DNA of 64,000 nucleotides from Rhipidocladum racemiflorum (GCA_036346355.1 CM070584.1:49063097-49127096); one strand, 5' to 3'. Shown: positions 11,468-23,472, counted from the stretch's first letter. Notes: generated by a model not told the origin, from the sequence alone. Program-made: numbers and translations.

Positions 11468-12532
11468 TGGTTTCAGTAGGAATCCAAGGTGTACTCACAT
11501 TACACAATCTCCGGCATCTCGTTTTCCCTACAGAGTTCAGATAACTACAAATGCATATGATGCAGGTTTCCATTCCCATCAGTTAGATATATACACTCGT
11601 AGCTAGATCACTGCTGATCACAAGAGGATACAAACAGCCTGACACACACTCCAGAATATACATTCGTTCAAGTTCAGACACTGTTCTTAAAAATCACTGT
11701 ATGTAGTAAGAAATTTCGTTCTGAACAGCAAGAACTGGGAACTGCATGACTGTAGTTAGTCACTGTACCAAATGCTCGTGTTCCCAACTTTCCCATCGTG
11801 TCACGGATGCTACTAAAAGGAATATAAGTCACTAACTCACTCACTCACTCACCACCCACCAACGTCACACGTAGCGCCACACAAATCAGAAGCAAATACG
11901 CACAAAAGTCACAAACACTCCACATGTAGCAGCAAGATGCCTTGGTTCAGGGAACCAAATCAAAAGGCATGAGCAGCGACCAAAATTGTGCAGGTTTTAT
12001 ATATGCAGAACGCAATTGCACAAGTCCACCGCCAAAATTTGAAGTATATTTCTGGCAGCCTGCAACTGCTTGGATTTACATCCACCACAGCATTTTGTGC
12101 TTTTGGCATGATCATTCACAACACCAATTAGCCAAATGAACAAGAACAAGATTGCAACTGACAAAAAAAAATGAACAAAAATAATCTGACCCAAAAGGAA
12201 ACCAGCGACTTCATCTTTCTTCTGTCCTGGCTCTTTCCTTTGCTCTGTTATCTTATCTGTACCACCATCCTTTTCTCTACTAATTATCTCGTTTGCTTAT
12301 GCTGCCTATGATCCCTTCCCTTTCCCTTGCCACCTCCATCAATCATTCGAGAGGTGTTTCTATGCTCTTCCTTTTTAGAGTTGAACAAATATTAGAGTAG
12401 ATAAGGATTACTTACCCTTCGTTTGCCACTGAGCAGCAGCATGGTTGCATCATGAAGAACACAAAGCAACAATGGACAAGAGAATACACACATGGTAGAC
12501 GGCCGGGGACAGCGGGCCGGCACGCGCGCTCT
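11468..12532. other. gene-free interval and 3' flank of GAE
   Basis: No coding domain or repeat border was seen. The part from about 12200 to 12532 is the likely 3' UTR of the GAE gene on the minus strand. Confidence 0.4.
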
Positions 12533-13990
12533 TCACGACGCCGCGGTCATGGCCATGGATTTCCTCTTATTCAGCTTGCCGCCGGCACCGACGCTGCCCT
12601 TGGCGAGCTTGGCGGGGCGCAGCTTGTAGTAGTGGACGAACCAGTCCACGAAGTGCCGAAGGCCGGCCTCGAGGGAGGTGGTGGGGCGGTAGCCGAAGTC
12701 GTGCGCGGCGTGGCTGACGTTGGCGTGAGTGAACGGCACGTCGCCGTTGGTTGGCATTGTGACGACGCGCTTGTTCGCTTTCTTGCCGAGGAGCTTCTCG
12801 AGGATGGCGACCATGCGGGTGACGGGAACCGGCGAGGTGTTGCCAAGGTTGTAGACGCGGAGGGGTGCGGGTCCGCTCTTCTTGCCGGACTTGGAGCCGG
12901 TGCTCCTGCCGGCCGTGTCGAGCGCGCCGAGGCAGCCCTTGACGACGTCGTCGATGTAGGTGAAGTCGCGGCGGGCGTCGGTGCCGTCGGCAGTGCGGAA
13001 GAGCGTGATGGGCTCGCCGGCGATGATGCTGCGGGCGAAGGAGAAGTAGGCCATGTCGGGGCGGCCCCACGGCCCGTAGACCGTGAAGAACCGGAGCCCG
13101 GTGACTGAGAGCCCGTAGATGTGGTTGTACGCGTGCGCGATGGCCTCGCCGGCCTTCTTGGTGGCCGCGTACAGCGACGCGGGCCGGTCCGTGCGGTGCT
13201 CCTCGGAGAAGGGCGCGTCGGTGTTGAGGCCGTACACCGACGACGACGACGCCCACACGATCGCCGGCTGCGGGTCGGCGTGCTTGGCGGCGACCTCGAA
13301 GAGGCTGACCAGACCGGCGACGTTTGACGCGACGTACGTCTGCGGCGCGCGCATCGCGTACCGCACGCCGGCCTGCGCGGCGAGGTGCAGCACGTGCGTG
13401 AAGGGCACGGCGTCGAAGAGCCGCTCGAGCAGCGCGGCGTCATTGATGTCGGCGTCGAGCACCACCACCCCGCGCGACGCGAGCAGCCGCTGCCGCGCGC
13501 GCTTCAGCGAAGGGTCGTAGTAGGAGTTGAAGTTGTCCAGCCCGAGCACGCCGTCGCCGCGGGCCCGGAGCGCCAGCGAGCAGTGCGCGCCCACGAACCC
13601 CGCGGCCCCGGTCACCAGCACCGACATCCCCCCGTCCCGCCGTGGCGTGGCGCTCCGCCGCACCTCCCGCTCCCACGCGGCGCCCCCGTAGGACGCCGAC
13701 GACCCAAGCAGGCTCCGGTGCGACGAGAGCCGCGGCGACGACGAGGAGGACGAGGGCGACGCGGAGAGGCGGAAGGAGAGGAAGAGGAGGGAGGGGTAGT
13801 GCACAGTGAAGAGGCACACGAGCGCGAGCGTGGCGAGGATGGTGGCGCGGAAGAGGAGGTGGGAGGACGCCGAGACGAGCTTGGCGCTCACCACCCGCCG
13901 CATCAGCAGCGCGCCGCCCGCGTACCGCTCCAGCTTCACGCCCTTGGCGGCCGCGTCCACATTGGTCGCCGACGACGACGAGTGCGGCAT
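12533..13990 (-). CDS. GAE: UDP-glucuronate 4-epimerase
   Basis: The enzyme interconverts UDP-glucuronic acid and UDP-galacturonic acid, the sugar donor for pectin, in the Golgi lumen. The 485-residue protein has a short cytosolic N-terminus, one hydrophobic anchor region at about 44-73, a Ser-rich stem (about 76-100) and a short-chain dehydrogenase/epimerase fold from 122. Visible motifs are the NAD-binding TGAAGFVG (127-134), ASSSSVYG (247-254) and the catalytic YAATK (Tyr274, Lys278), followed by the family sequence GLRFFTVYGPWGRPDMAY (298-315). It is a single exon, as is usual for plant GAE genes, and slightly longer than typical (about 430-460) because of an extended C-terminal tail. The ATG at 13990 is the first in frame and precedes the anchor. 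The gene is very GC-rich, which creates many false antisense frames. Which GAE paralogue it is cannot be told here. Confidence 0.96.
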   Translation of the reverse strand: MPHSSSSATNVDAAAKGVKLERYAGGALLMRRVVSAKLVSASSHLLFRATILATLALVCLFTVHYPSLLFLSFRLSASPSSSSSSPRLSSHRSLLGSSASYGGAAWEREVRRSATPRRDGGMSVLVTGAAGFVGAHCSLALRARGDGVLGLDNFNSYYDPSLKRARQRLLASRGVVVLDADINDAALLERLFDAVPFTHVLHLAAQAGVRYAMRAPQTYVASNVAGLVSLFEVAAKHADPQPAIVWASSSSVYGLNTDAPFSEEHRTDRPASLYAATKKAGEAIAHAYNHIYGLSVTGLRFFTVYGPWGRPDMAYFSFARSIIAGEPITLFRTADGTDARRDFTYIDDVVKGCLGALDTAGRSTGSKSGKKSGPAPLRVYNLGNTSPVPVTRMVAILEKLLGKKANKRVVTMPTNGDVPFTHANVSHAAHDFGYRPTTSLEAGLRHFVDWFVHYYKLRPAKLAKGSVGAGGKLNKRKSMAMTAAS

Positions 13991-14080
13991 TTGCTCCGCG
14001 CACGCTTGTGCGGGGAGTGCAGGCGACGAGCTGGTGAAACGAAGTGGAGAGGGAGTGAGAGTGTGAGGCTGTGAGCGAGA

Positions 14081-14115
14081 TATAAATATAATAGAGAAGC
14101 TTCAGATATATAAAG
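14081..14115 (-). promoter_or_regulatory. candidate TATA region of GAE
   Basis: Two TATA-like stretches lie about 90-125 bp before the start codon on the minus strand: TATATTTATA at 14081-14090 and TTTATATATCT near 14105-14115. Both are at a plausible distance for a short 5' UTR. The choice between them is not decided by the sequence. Confidence 0.4.
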
Positions 14116-14559
14116 AGCTGGCGCTCGGCGGGTGGGCGTCGGGCCCTGATACAGGTTTACTCTGATTCGTGTTTGAATTGTGTCAGGTCGCGACAGCCTA
14201 TTGTGTCCGTCGTGCCGGTCTGGCTCGTCTTCGGAGAGTCCAGACACAGCCTATTTACGTTTTATGCCTGCTTCGTGCCGTGCTGGTCCAGGGCCGGTCT
14301 ATTTGCACTATTTGCGATGAGAGAAAACGAGCTAAAGACGCACATAGCTGAGGTAGTAGACACAAATATTAAAAGAAAAAACTAAATTTTATTTATTCTT
14401 GACCAGTCGCCTTCCTCCTCGACACGGCGACCACGGCCAGGTAAGACCCCCCTCCACCTTCCCCTCCGGCCTCCACTGCACCGCCGCCCCCTCCCCCCAC
14501 CTCGCTCCTCTCCTTGCCACCGGTTGCGTGCCCTGGCTCGGACCAGCATGGGGTGACCA

Positions 14560-14796
14560 TGGGCTACGTGCCCTGTCGTCGGCCGCGTGCCCTACCACGT
14601 GCCGGCGTGCCTCCCACATGCTGTGCCGGACCGAACACGGCCCATCTGGCCGGGCCGGGCCGGGCCGCCCACTGTGCCTGATCGGCACGCCCGGCATGGC
14701 CCATTCGCAACAGTGTTGTGCCGGGCTGGACCGGGCGTGCCTCGTGCCGGTCCAAAATAGCACGGCCCAGTGTCCACCTCTACTTGGCCAGGACTG
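14560..14796. mobile_element. hAT-type MITE, partial
   Basis: The sequence is rich in GGCCCGGCACGG-like words and ends CCACCTCTA at 14796, the same terminus as the complete hAT MITE at 45760-46327. I could not find the matching left end or an eight-base duplication, so it is probably a truncated copy. Confidence 0.5.
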
Positions 14797-15349
14797 CGTC
14801 ACCGCGACTTTGGTTGCTCTGCTTTGTGTTCAGTTCGAAAAACAGGTGATTTGCTTAGCTAGCTCGTGAGAATCGCCGTTCCCCTAATATGGGTTGGTTC
14901 TTGGTTGTGCCGTTTGTGGTGTGTCACTCACAGCTATGCGTGGGAGAAATATTCACTGTTTTGATCCTCATCTCTTTCTTCTTCTTCTTCTTTTCAAAAT
15001 GACCCTCTTTTTTTTCAAAACTAACCTTATTCCTTACCGACTATGGGAGGTCTAGATACCACATACGAGAGGTGCGGCAAGCGGACGATGTGGAAATCGG
15101 CGCCGATCGCAGACACTTGCCACAGATTGGAGGCGTGGCACAGAGGGCTTGCACAATACAGTACCACGAAAGGCACTGCAACGCGATGTTGTATTATGCT
15201 ACATTATCTTTTATGGTTCTGTAGCGTAGGGGAGAGTTAATTTTATATAAAAAAAAATTAAAGAGAGCTATTTTTATTATAAAAAAAAAGTGAAAGGGAG
15301 GTCGGATAAATAAACAGTTCTGCGTGGGAAGAATAGGCAAGTCACAAAT
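14797..15349. other. gene-free interval, nothing recognised
   Basis: Short pyrimidine-rich and T-rich runs only. No domain, RNA or repeat border seen. Confidence 0.35.
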
Positions 15350-15609
15350 GGGGCTGTTTGGTTTGAGGCCAAATTTGCCAAGCCATGCCATGCCAAAATT
15401 TGGCTAGCCAAATTTTGGTGCCCAAATTGGTGGCCAAAGTTTGGCCAACTTTTGGCTAGAAAATGAACTAGGAAAATTTGGCTAGCCAATGGAGAAAAGA
15501 ATCTAGCCAAAATTTGGTTGCAAACCAAATGCTTGCCAAATTTGGTCAACACTACCAAAATTTGGCATGGCAAGCATTGGCAACAAATGGATACAAACCA
15601 AACAGCCCC
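15350..15609. mobile_element. MITE with GGGGCTGTTTGG ends
   Basis: The left end GGGGCTGTTTGGTTTG and the right end CAAACCAAACAGCCCC are perfect inverted repeats over 16 bases. The body is built of repeated GCCAAATTTTGGC-like palindromic words. The GGGxCTGTTTGG terminus is common in grass Tourist and hAT MITEs, but the flanks do not show a clear target duplication, so the superfamily is open. Confidence 0.7.
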
Positions 15610-16474
15610 TATCTGCTTTGCCAGGTAGTGGCTGACCAATCAACTCCCAGCACTTGCTACTACTGTACAATCTTGTGTCTCTGTCTCTCTGCCTTATGGT
15701 TAATTGGACGCGTCAGGCCTCAGGAGCCTGCCCACGACCTTAAGCAAGTTTGAATCAGAGGTTTTTACGGTACACACTTAACCTGTATCATTTATCTTTT
15801 TTATCCAATATACGTGATTAGCTAGTATTTATTTATACTTTCTTTAATATTAAAATAGTGGGAATGTTAAAGATAACTCAAATATCCAAGTATCCAAACG
15901 GATAAACTCGAACTATTTTGGCTATATAAGCCACACACCTCATGTACATGTAATTTTGAACAGAAATAATAGATTATTTCTTGATTTTTCCTCCTTCATG
16001 ACGTTTTTCCACGTTAAACTTCGTGTCCGGTCTTTGCATCTCTTAACCCTAACAAGTGGGTTATGGGCTCACTGCATAACAATATCATTATAGATTTTGA
16101 GTTAATGGAAGGTTTGTTAGAGATAAACTCAGTTTATCCGATTTGCTCAATATCCATATCCAAATAGGAGTCTAAATCTTGTACAACTCAGGCTCTATTG
16201 ACTATATAAAGCTACCCCCTATGTACATATAAATTGGAATAAATTAGTTGATTGTTTCCTGTGGTCTTTCGTTCTTCGTGAGGTTTCTTACGTTAAATCT
16301 TAAATCTTGTTATACGCTTCTAACCTTAGCAGGAAATACTGTTAACAAATTAATAGATCTGATTTCTACCACCCACCGTATACTATAGTATAATGTATCT
16401 TAAAATTTCTCATGAATTAAGCCGAAACCTAACAACGCGTGACAGCGGTTGGATTATCCACTCGCTAAATTACA
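15610..16474. other. gene-free interval, nothing recognised
   Basis: AT-rich. Two similar stretches (about 15880-16060 and 16110-16330) share words such as TATCCAAA and TATATAAGC/TATATAAAGC followed by CATGTACAT or TATGTACATATAAAT, suggesting a diverged direct duplication of about 240 bp. No coding signal. Confidence 0.35.
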
Positions 16475-16900
16475 ACTCGCTGTAGGGATGGCAATCGGGT
16501 CGGGTAGCTCTGGGTCCTGCCTTCCTGGACCCGGACCCGAGACCCGAATTTTAGACCCGGACCCGAAAGCACCTACAGATCCATATCTGAACCCAGACAC
16601 AGACCTGACGGGTACTCGGATCCGAATTTTCTAAAGTGGAGGAGAGGACTGGAGTAACTGGACTGGAGGACTAGAGTAATTTGGGGATGGCCGAATTGGG
16701 TTGGGCCTAGTGGTAGTGGACCCACGTGACAGTATTTCTGGGTTCGAGTATACTATACCCACTGGTCTATATCCGTACCCGGACCCGGATTAGGACCCAG
16801 ACCCAGACTCGACCAAAAATACCCATAAGTCCAAATTCGGATCCAAACCCGACGCATCGGGTTGGGACCCACGGGTATTTCTACCATCTCTAACTCGCTG
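16475..16900. mobile_element. hAT-type MITE with 8-bp target duplication
   Basis: The eight-base direct repeat ACTCGCTG lies at 16475-16482 and 16893-16900. Between them the element starts TAGGGATGG and ends CCATCTCTA, imperfect inverted repeats. An 8 bp duplication with TAGxG ends is the hAT signature. The 410 bp body repeats GGACCCGGACCCG-like words and encodes nothing. Confidence 0.82.
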
Positions 16901-18425
16901 TGTAGCGTCTTATGTTGCTTTGCTTTATCTGGCACTGCACTTACTATTTAAGGCCATTGCGTGTTTGTTGCTACGGACGCGTTGAACTTCAGTTAAAGTT
17001 GTAGTTAAGATCCATTCGGCGGAAGAATTAGACGAATAAAATGAAGCTAAATGAACAAGTTCAAGTTTGATTCCTTATGCTCAAGCAACCTCAAGGTCCT
17101 CATTCCTCAACCATACGCATTGAATTTTCCATTGGGATATCTCAATAACATGGGGAGCATTGATGGTTGCTTCTTCCTCTTCGATACCACTAGCAGTACT
17201 CTCTTTGCTAACATGCATGGGAGTACTCTGCTCAGCAATGAGTTGGGTGACATTTCGCAGAAGGGTGGGAACGGCACGAACCCATCGTGGTTTCGAGACT
17301 TTTAAACATAATTTGCTGGATTTCCTTTGCTTTTTCTACGTCTCTCTTTCAGGAAAGCAAGGGAACCCCGAAACTTCATCGACAAGAAAAAGAAAAGCAT
17401 CCCCAAAGGCCAAAGTGTCCTACCTTAGTACATTACTACTTTAGCATATTAATTAGCATTTTTCAAAATGATCGAAGCTAATGCCAAGCTAAATCGAGGC
17501 TCCGATTCTGAAATGATGCTAAAGTTACAGAGCAACGGAGCAAGGTCGGTCACGGCAAGTTGAGTCCGTACTCGAGCTAGGCAACTCTGTATCATTTTTT
17601 GAGTCATCTACTGCAGGTGTTTAACTTAATTGCTTTAATTCCGTAGCACTCCTGAATCCTGTTTCGATGACAAAGGTCAGCATTCTGCACTCACACTCAC
17701 CAGCATCGGCCGGTCTGGCGTCGGGCAGCACCTGCGAGAGCCCAGCTCGATCAGTGCTCTGAATCGCATCGCACGCAATGGCGCGTGGACCCACGCGCCG
17801 GTGTGCCGTGGGCTGTCGCCATTAGCCAACGCACGGGCAATGGAAGGAGGAAGCGTAACCTTTTTTTTTAGCTCGGTAACATAATTTTTTTTACAAATCT
17901 AGCCTCGTATGATTTTCTTTTTAAAAAAAGGCAACGCTTCAACTACGAAGGACATATCAGATGATACGTGTACCGAGCAGATGGCCGAATCTATGGTAGA
18001 ATGGACCGCGGCAGAAGGGTGCTCAAGACCTGCTGTTGAACTAGGGTAGCGAGATAGGCTTGCTACCGTGATCAACTAGTCTTCCGTGGGTCCAAAACCC
18101 TATGATGATTTTCGAATATAACAGGCAATATATGTTATCTATTATAATATATTCGTAATAGATTTTTACAATTATAAATTATACTTGCAGGACCAGGCTT
18201 TTTAAAAAAAATATGAACCGACCAATTGAGCCGAGGCTTTTGGAACTGGAGGGTGGCGCCGCGCTGCATGCCTCGGGAATGGCGCAAAGGCTCGCGCCAA
18301 GCCCGACCTTCACCGCGTGAAGAGGATGAGGGGACGGCGATCGTTTGACTTTGGCCACGCGAGTGCAGTACACACTACAGGAAACAGGACGGCGTACTCG
18401 TACCTCTTGCTTGCTTGTACGGCTG
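16901..18425. other. gene-free interval
   Basis: An 84-codon open frame with an ATG start lies at 17051-17305, but no domain or splice structure supports it. The rest has no recognised feature. Confidence 0.35.
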
Positions 18426-18434
18426 AATGCATGC

Positions 18435-20977
18435 GATTTTTTTTACTATATTAACCAGCTGCAATCTTTTATTACCAAAATGGCCTTCATTTGTTTGTAA
18501 TTACGAAAATAATCTTTTTTGCGGTTTCAGGCTCTGATTCAAACGAGAACCGCGCCTGGAAGGCGCTGCAAGCGATGAATCGCGTTTTCCAGGTGCTGCA
18601 ATGGTCGGCCGGGAAGAGCAGTGCCCTCCGAGCGCTGCATGCAATGGCGGGCCTCGTGCGGCTGGAAGAGCAGTGCCTCCCAGGCGCCGCATGCCTATGG
18701 GTCCCACAACAGTAAAAAATTCCGCATGCATGGACCATTTGTGTTTAATTTTATGTTAAAAGGAATCTCGTAGCATTGTTTAAGTCTTTAGGGAAAGACA
18801 TAGCTAATATAAAGGTCCAAAATTTCACTTTTGGTTCATACCTCGCCACCCTCCGAAATCCAAAATTTTGCCGAAATCTTATTATTTCGGACGAAATCCG
18901 AACGAAACACAACAACCAAAATTTGAATGTAGTTTTTTTCCACCAATTTTTTTGCGATTTTGGTGAAAAATACCGAAATCTCAGTAAAAAACAACGAGAT
19001 CTTGGTCAAATTCAAACGAAGAAAAAATGGTTCAAACGATGTCAAAAAATTCTGAAATTTTTTTCAAATGGTATTGACAGAGCAATAATATTCCCATAAA
19101 AATTTAAGATGATGATATATCTTGAGGAATTTTGAAAAATTCAGAAAGTGGTAAAGCGTTACTAACAAATTTAAACTGAACGAGAAATGGTGTTAACCAT
19201 GTTATAAAATTTTGAAAATTTTTGTGGATGGTTCTGACATATCACTAATATTCTTATAAAATTTTTAGATAATGATCAATCCTAAGGAATTTTTAAAAAT
19301 CCAGACAGTGGTACTGTACTGATATAAGCATTACTAGCAAATCTGAACCGAATGAAAAATGGTTCAAGCCATGTCTCAAAATTTTGAAATTTTTTGCGGA
19401 TGGTCATGACATATCGCTAATGTTCTTATAAAATTTTTAGATGATGATCAATATTGAGGAATTTTAAAAAATTTGAACAGTGGTTCTGTCCTGATAAAAG
19501 TGTTACTAGCAAATTTGAATTTTGGTGCAACTGCATTCAAGATCAAAAGAGAAGGGGGCCAGCATTCTCAAAGCTGCCCATAAGCTTCATGCCATCAACC
19601 AAGACTACAAAAGCTACACATCACCACCACTGTCATAAATTAAAATTAAAATGTACTTAAATTTCTCCCATATTGGCCAAGGTCCACACACATATGGGAG
19701 AAGACTGCACGATAAATATGGGAGAAGCTCAAGTACATTTTAATTTTAATTTTAATTTACAACAGTGGTGGTGTACGTAGATTTTGTAATCTTGGTTGAT
19801 GGCATGAAGTAGATGGGTAGCTTTGAGACTGATGGGCCCCTTCAATTTTGATCTTCAATGCAGTTGCCCCAAAAAACAAATTTGCCAGTAACGCTTTTAT
19901 TAGGACAGTAATACTGTCCAAATTTTTAAAAATTCCTCAGGATTGATCACCATCTAAAAATTTTATGAGAATATTAGCGATATGTCAGGACTATCCACAA
20001 AAAAAATTCAAAATTTTCTAACATGGTTTGAGCCATTTTTTTTGTTCAAATTTGCCGATGACCCTTTAATCAGGATAGTGTCACTGTCTGAATTTTTAAA
20101 AATTCCTTAAGATTGATCATCATATTAAATTTTATGAGAATATTAGCGTTATGTCAGGACCATCCAAAGTTTTTTTAAAAATTTTATAACATGGTTTGAA
20201 CCATTTTTTATTATGTTCAAATTTGTCGGCAATGCTTTTATCAGGACAGTACCACTTTCTAAAATTTTAAAATTTCTCAAGATAGATAATCATATGAAAT
20301 TTTTTTAAGAACATTAATGATATGTAAGGACCATCCATAAAAAATTTCAAAAATGTCTGACATCATTTGAACCATTTTTTCTTTGTTTGAATTTGACCAA
20401 GATTTCGCTATTTTTTACCAGTATTTTCGACCAAAATCATAGAAATTTTGGTGAAAAAATCGATTTCATAATTTTTTTTTGTATTTCATTCTTATTTTGT
20501 CCGAAATTATGAGATCTCGACAAATTTTAGATTTCAGAGGGTGACAAGATGTTAACCAAAAACGAATTTTTGAACCTTGATATTAGCTACGAGATTCTTT
20601 TTAACATAAAATTAAGCACAATTGGTCCATGCATGCAGAATTTTTTACTGCCGTCAGACCCACAGGTATGCAGTGCCTAGGAGGCGCTGCTCTTCCCAGT
20701 TGTGCTCGGCCTGCCGTTGCATGCAGCGCTTGGAGGGCGCTGCTTTTCTAGACAGCGCGGGGCCCAATGCATGTAGTGCCCAGAGGCTGCTGCTCTTCCC
20801 GGCTGGCTGTTGCAATGTCTGGGAGGTGTGGTTCACCGCTTGCAGTGCCTCACAGGTGCGGTTCTTGCCTAAACCAGCATCCTCGAACCGCGAAGAGGGC
20901 CATTTTCGTAATTACAGATAAACGAAGGCCATTTCTGTAATAGAAGATTGCAACAGGGCCAATACAATAAAAAATTC
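18435..20977. mobile_element. 2.5 kb palindromic Mutator-like element (non-autonomous)
   Basis: The left half (18435 to about 19670) is matched in reverse complement by the right half (about 19715 to 20977). Paired landmarks are GGCCTTCATTTGT with its mirror near 20927, GCATGCATGGACCATTTGTG near 18723 with its mirror near 20620, and ATGCCATCAACCAAGA near 19590 with its mirror near 19795. The arms are about 1.2 kb each around a loop near 19680-19710. Flanks AATGCATGC and CATGCATGC (18426-18434, 20978-20986) could be the nine-base Mutator duplication, one mismatch. No transposase is encoded. The ends GATTTTTTTTA resemble those of the element at 21296. Confidence 0.75.
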
Positions 20978-20987
20978 CATGCATGCT

Positions 20988-21180
20988 AACCTATTGTACA
21001 ACTTTGCATAGGAATATGGATAGATTAGTTATATACAAGAGAGAAGAGATAGTTATTACACATCATCTAGAGTCAATTTTTAGAGATACCTATTGTATAA
21101 GCTGACTTTAGTGTTCATTCTAAATGATATAGATGAGAGATAGTAAGTAGTGGACATTGTTAGTGTAGTTGCTCTACGGG
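20988..21180. mobile_element. MITE-family copy (same family as 48590 and 49827)
   Basis: The core ACAAGAGAGAAGAGATAGTT, followed by CATCTAGAGTCAATTTTTAG and ending GTAGTTGCTCTA, matches the elements near 48650-48825 and 49930-50060. It fills the small gap between the two Mutator-like elements. Exact ends were not resolved. Confidence 0.55.
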
Positions 21181-21295
21181 TGATGCACATGACATGCATA
21201 GCTAGCCGGCGCGTGTGCGTGCGTGTGTGAGAAAGAGATGCTTGTGCCGGCTCTATCGGTGGCCACTCCAGTCTCACTGTATACACACTTCTGTG

Positions 21296-23472
21296 GATTT
21301 TTTTTAAAATAATATAATTTAAAAAATTACAAAAATAATATGCTAATTAAAAAATAACAAAAAATACCCCTATATTGCTCTTTCAAAAAGCGAGTAGCTC
21401 TCTATCGCCATTTCAAATGGCGACATAGGGCTAAATAGTAACCATCACCTCTTTGTCGCATTTTCAAATAGCGACAGAGGGAAGAATTGCAATGGTCACG
21501 TCTCTGTCGCCGTTTGAAACAGTGATAGAGGGCAAAACTGTACATTTGCCTCTCTGTCACCAATTGAAATAGTGACAGAGAGGCTTAAAAGCCTCGCGCC
21601 GCATCGGGCGTTGCCATTTGCATGTTGAACCAAGCGAGCGCACAGAAGAAGAGAAGAAAAGGGAGAGGAGGAAGAGGGGAAGAAGAAGGAGAGGAGGAGG
21701 AGGAGAAGAAAAAGAAGAGGGAGAGGAGAAAGGGAAGAGGAGGAATAAGAGGAGGAGGAGGAAGAATATTACTGTAGGTAATTGTTTGTTCATTTCAATT
21801 AGAATTTAGTGAGTAGATTAAATAGATTGTAAGTAATTAGCTATGTAGAGTAGTACTTGTTATTTAGATAGATGACTTAGTGATTAGATTAATTAGGTGT
21901 GTATAATAGCAATAGTTTTTTAGATTAATTAGCGACCAGATTAATTAGTTATGTAAGTAGTTAGCTGTGTAGAATAGCAAGATTTTGTTTGGATGCATGA
22001 TTTATTGACCACATTAGTTAGTTGTGTAGAATAGCAATACTTTTTGAGATTCATGATTTAGCGATCATATTAATTAGCTGTGTAAGTAGTTAGTTGTGTA
22101 GAATAACAATACTCTTTTTAGATGCACGATTTAGCGACCAAATTAATTATCTGTGTAGAGTAGCGATAGTTTTATTACATACACGATGATTTCATGTCAC
22201 CTAGACCTTGGCATTCAAGCACTATCACAACAGGCCGTTGAAGCACTACTACAACAGGCCGTTCAAGCAACAATGCAAGAGGATGTTCAACCAGCACTAA
22301 AAGGAGGGCTAGCTCCCTCCTAACCATACAAATGACGATGGCGGTGATGATTTCATGCCACCTAGCCACGAACCTTGCGTCCTCGGAGTCCTCCAAATCC
22401 TAACAATGATATTACATTAAGCCCTGTCAGATTACCGAACATAGTACCCCGTCAAGCACCAATAGATAACTATTATAATCTTTATACTAGAGACCTATGT
22501 CGACAACCATGGCCATAGAATCTATATTTTTGTAACTTAGTCCTTCACCAGAGGCATGTACCTATGTTGTTTCCCAGATTTATAAATTCATTTTGTATTT
22601 TAGGTGTTGTTCAAATGCCATGCTATTGTAGTGGTTGTACTTACTGCACTTTGTAATATCAATGTCAGGTTTTATTGCAGCAAGGGTTTGTAAACCAAGT
22701 ATTATCCAATCGGTAGGATATGGCTATTGTCTGTGTATTGTCAAATAAATCGGTCTGTAAAAATATGTGCTAGTGTGTTGTCAAATCGGTCTGAAAAAAC
22801 TGATATGAAGGCAGGGAATAGCTATGTCCTACCGATTGGATAATATATTTATAAAGCTCAATAAAATTATAATATTATGAAAGTACTTCCAGAGACAAGT
22901 CTACACATATAATTTTTCACTTTAACCAAAACTTCATTTTTTTAAAAACACTACAATGAGTAATAAACTAACATGTTGCGTAGCCAAAATAAAACAAAAA
23001 CAAAAAATCGGCTTGCAGCGCTGCAAGCCACTTGCGGTGGACCCCACCACTGCATGGAGCTATGTTCACGAAACATTATTTGTACAGGGCTAGTACAGTG
23101 AAAAATTCTCCTTTTCCTTCTCATCCTCTTTCTTTTCTTATCTGTTTTGTTTTTTTTACCGGTGTATTATTTTTATACATTTTTATTACAAAATTAATAT
23201 TTTGAAAATTATTAAATTTCCTTCTCTGTCGCCATTTCAACTAACGTCCTCTCTATCGCTAGTTGAAACGGCGACAGAGAGGCCACCGTGAGGTTTTCCT
23301 CTCCGTCGCCAATTGAATTGGCTACAAAAGGTCTCGCCAGCTTAATTGGTGATAGAGAGGGTTTTCCCCTTTGTCGCTATTCGAATTGGCGATAGCGGGG
23401 TATTTTTGTTATTTTTTTAATTGGCATATTATTTTTGTACTTTTTTAAAAATTATATTATTTAAAAAAAATC
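21296..23472. mobile_element. 2.2 kb non-autonomous Mutator-like element
   Basis: It has about 80-base terminal inverted repeats: the left starts GATTTTTTTTAAAATAATAT and the right ends ATTATATTATTTAAAAAAAATC. They are flanked by CACTTCTGTG (21286-21295) and CACTTCCGTG (23473-23482), a Mutator-size duplication with one mismatch. Just inside both ends are arrays of short inverted words CTCT(G/A)TCGCCATTT / AAATGGCGACAGAG. The interior holds a GA-rich stretch (21640-21770) and AT-rich near-tandem blocks (about 21800-22170), with no transposase. Confidence 0.78.
21800..22170. repeat. near-tandem AT-rich blocks inside the Mutator-like element
   Basis: A block of about 90-110 bp containing TGTGTAGAATAGCAATA and ATGATTTAGCGA(C/T)CA(T/A)ATTAATTAG recurs about four times with substitutions. 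It is non-coding. Confidence 0.55.

Noticed and set aside
12452..14074. long plus-strand frames antisense to GAE
   Set aside because: They mirror the codon bias of the GC-rich GAE gene; the minus-strand protein has all epimerase motifs.
17051..17305. 84-codon ATG-initiated frame
   Set aside because: No recognisable motif, no promoter or splice context, and the DNA around it is gene-poor repeat territory.
21557..21793. frame rich in Ser/Phe/Leu/Pro and its Arg/Glu-rich antisense frame
   Set aside because: Both are translations of a GA-rich low-complexity tract inside the Mutator-like element.
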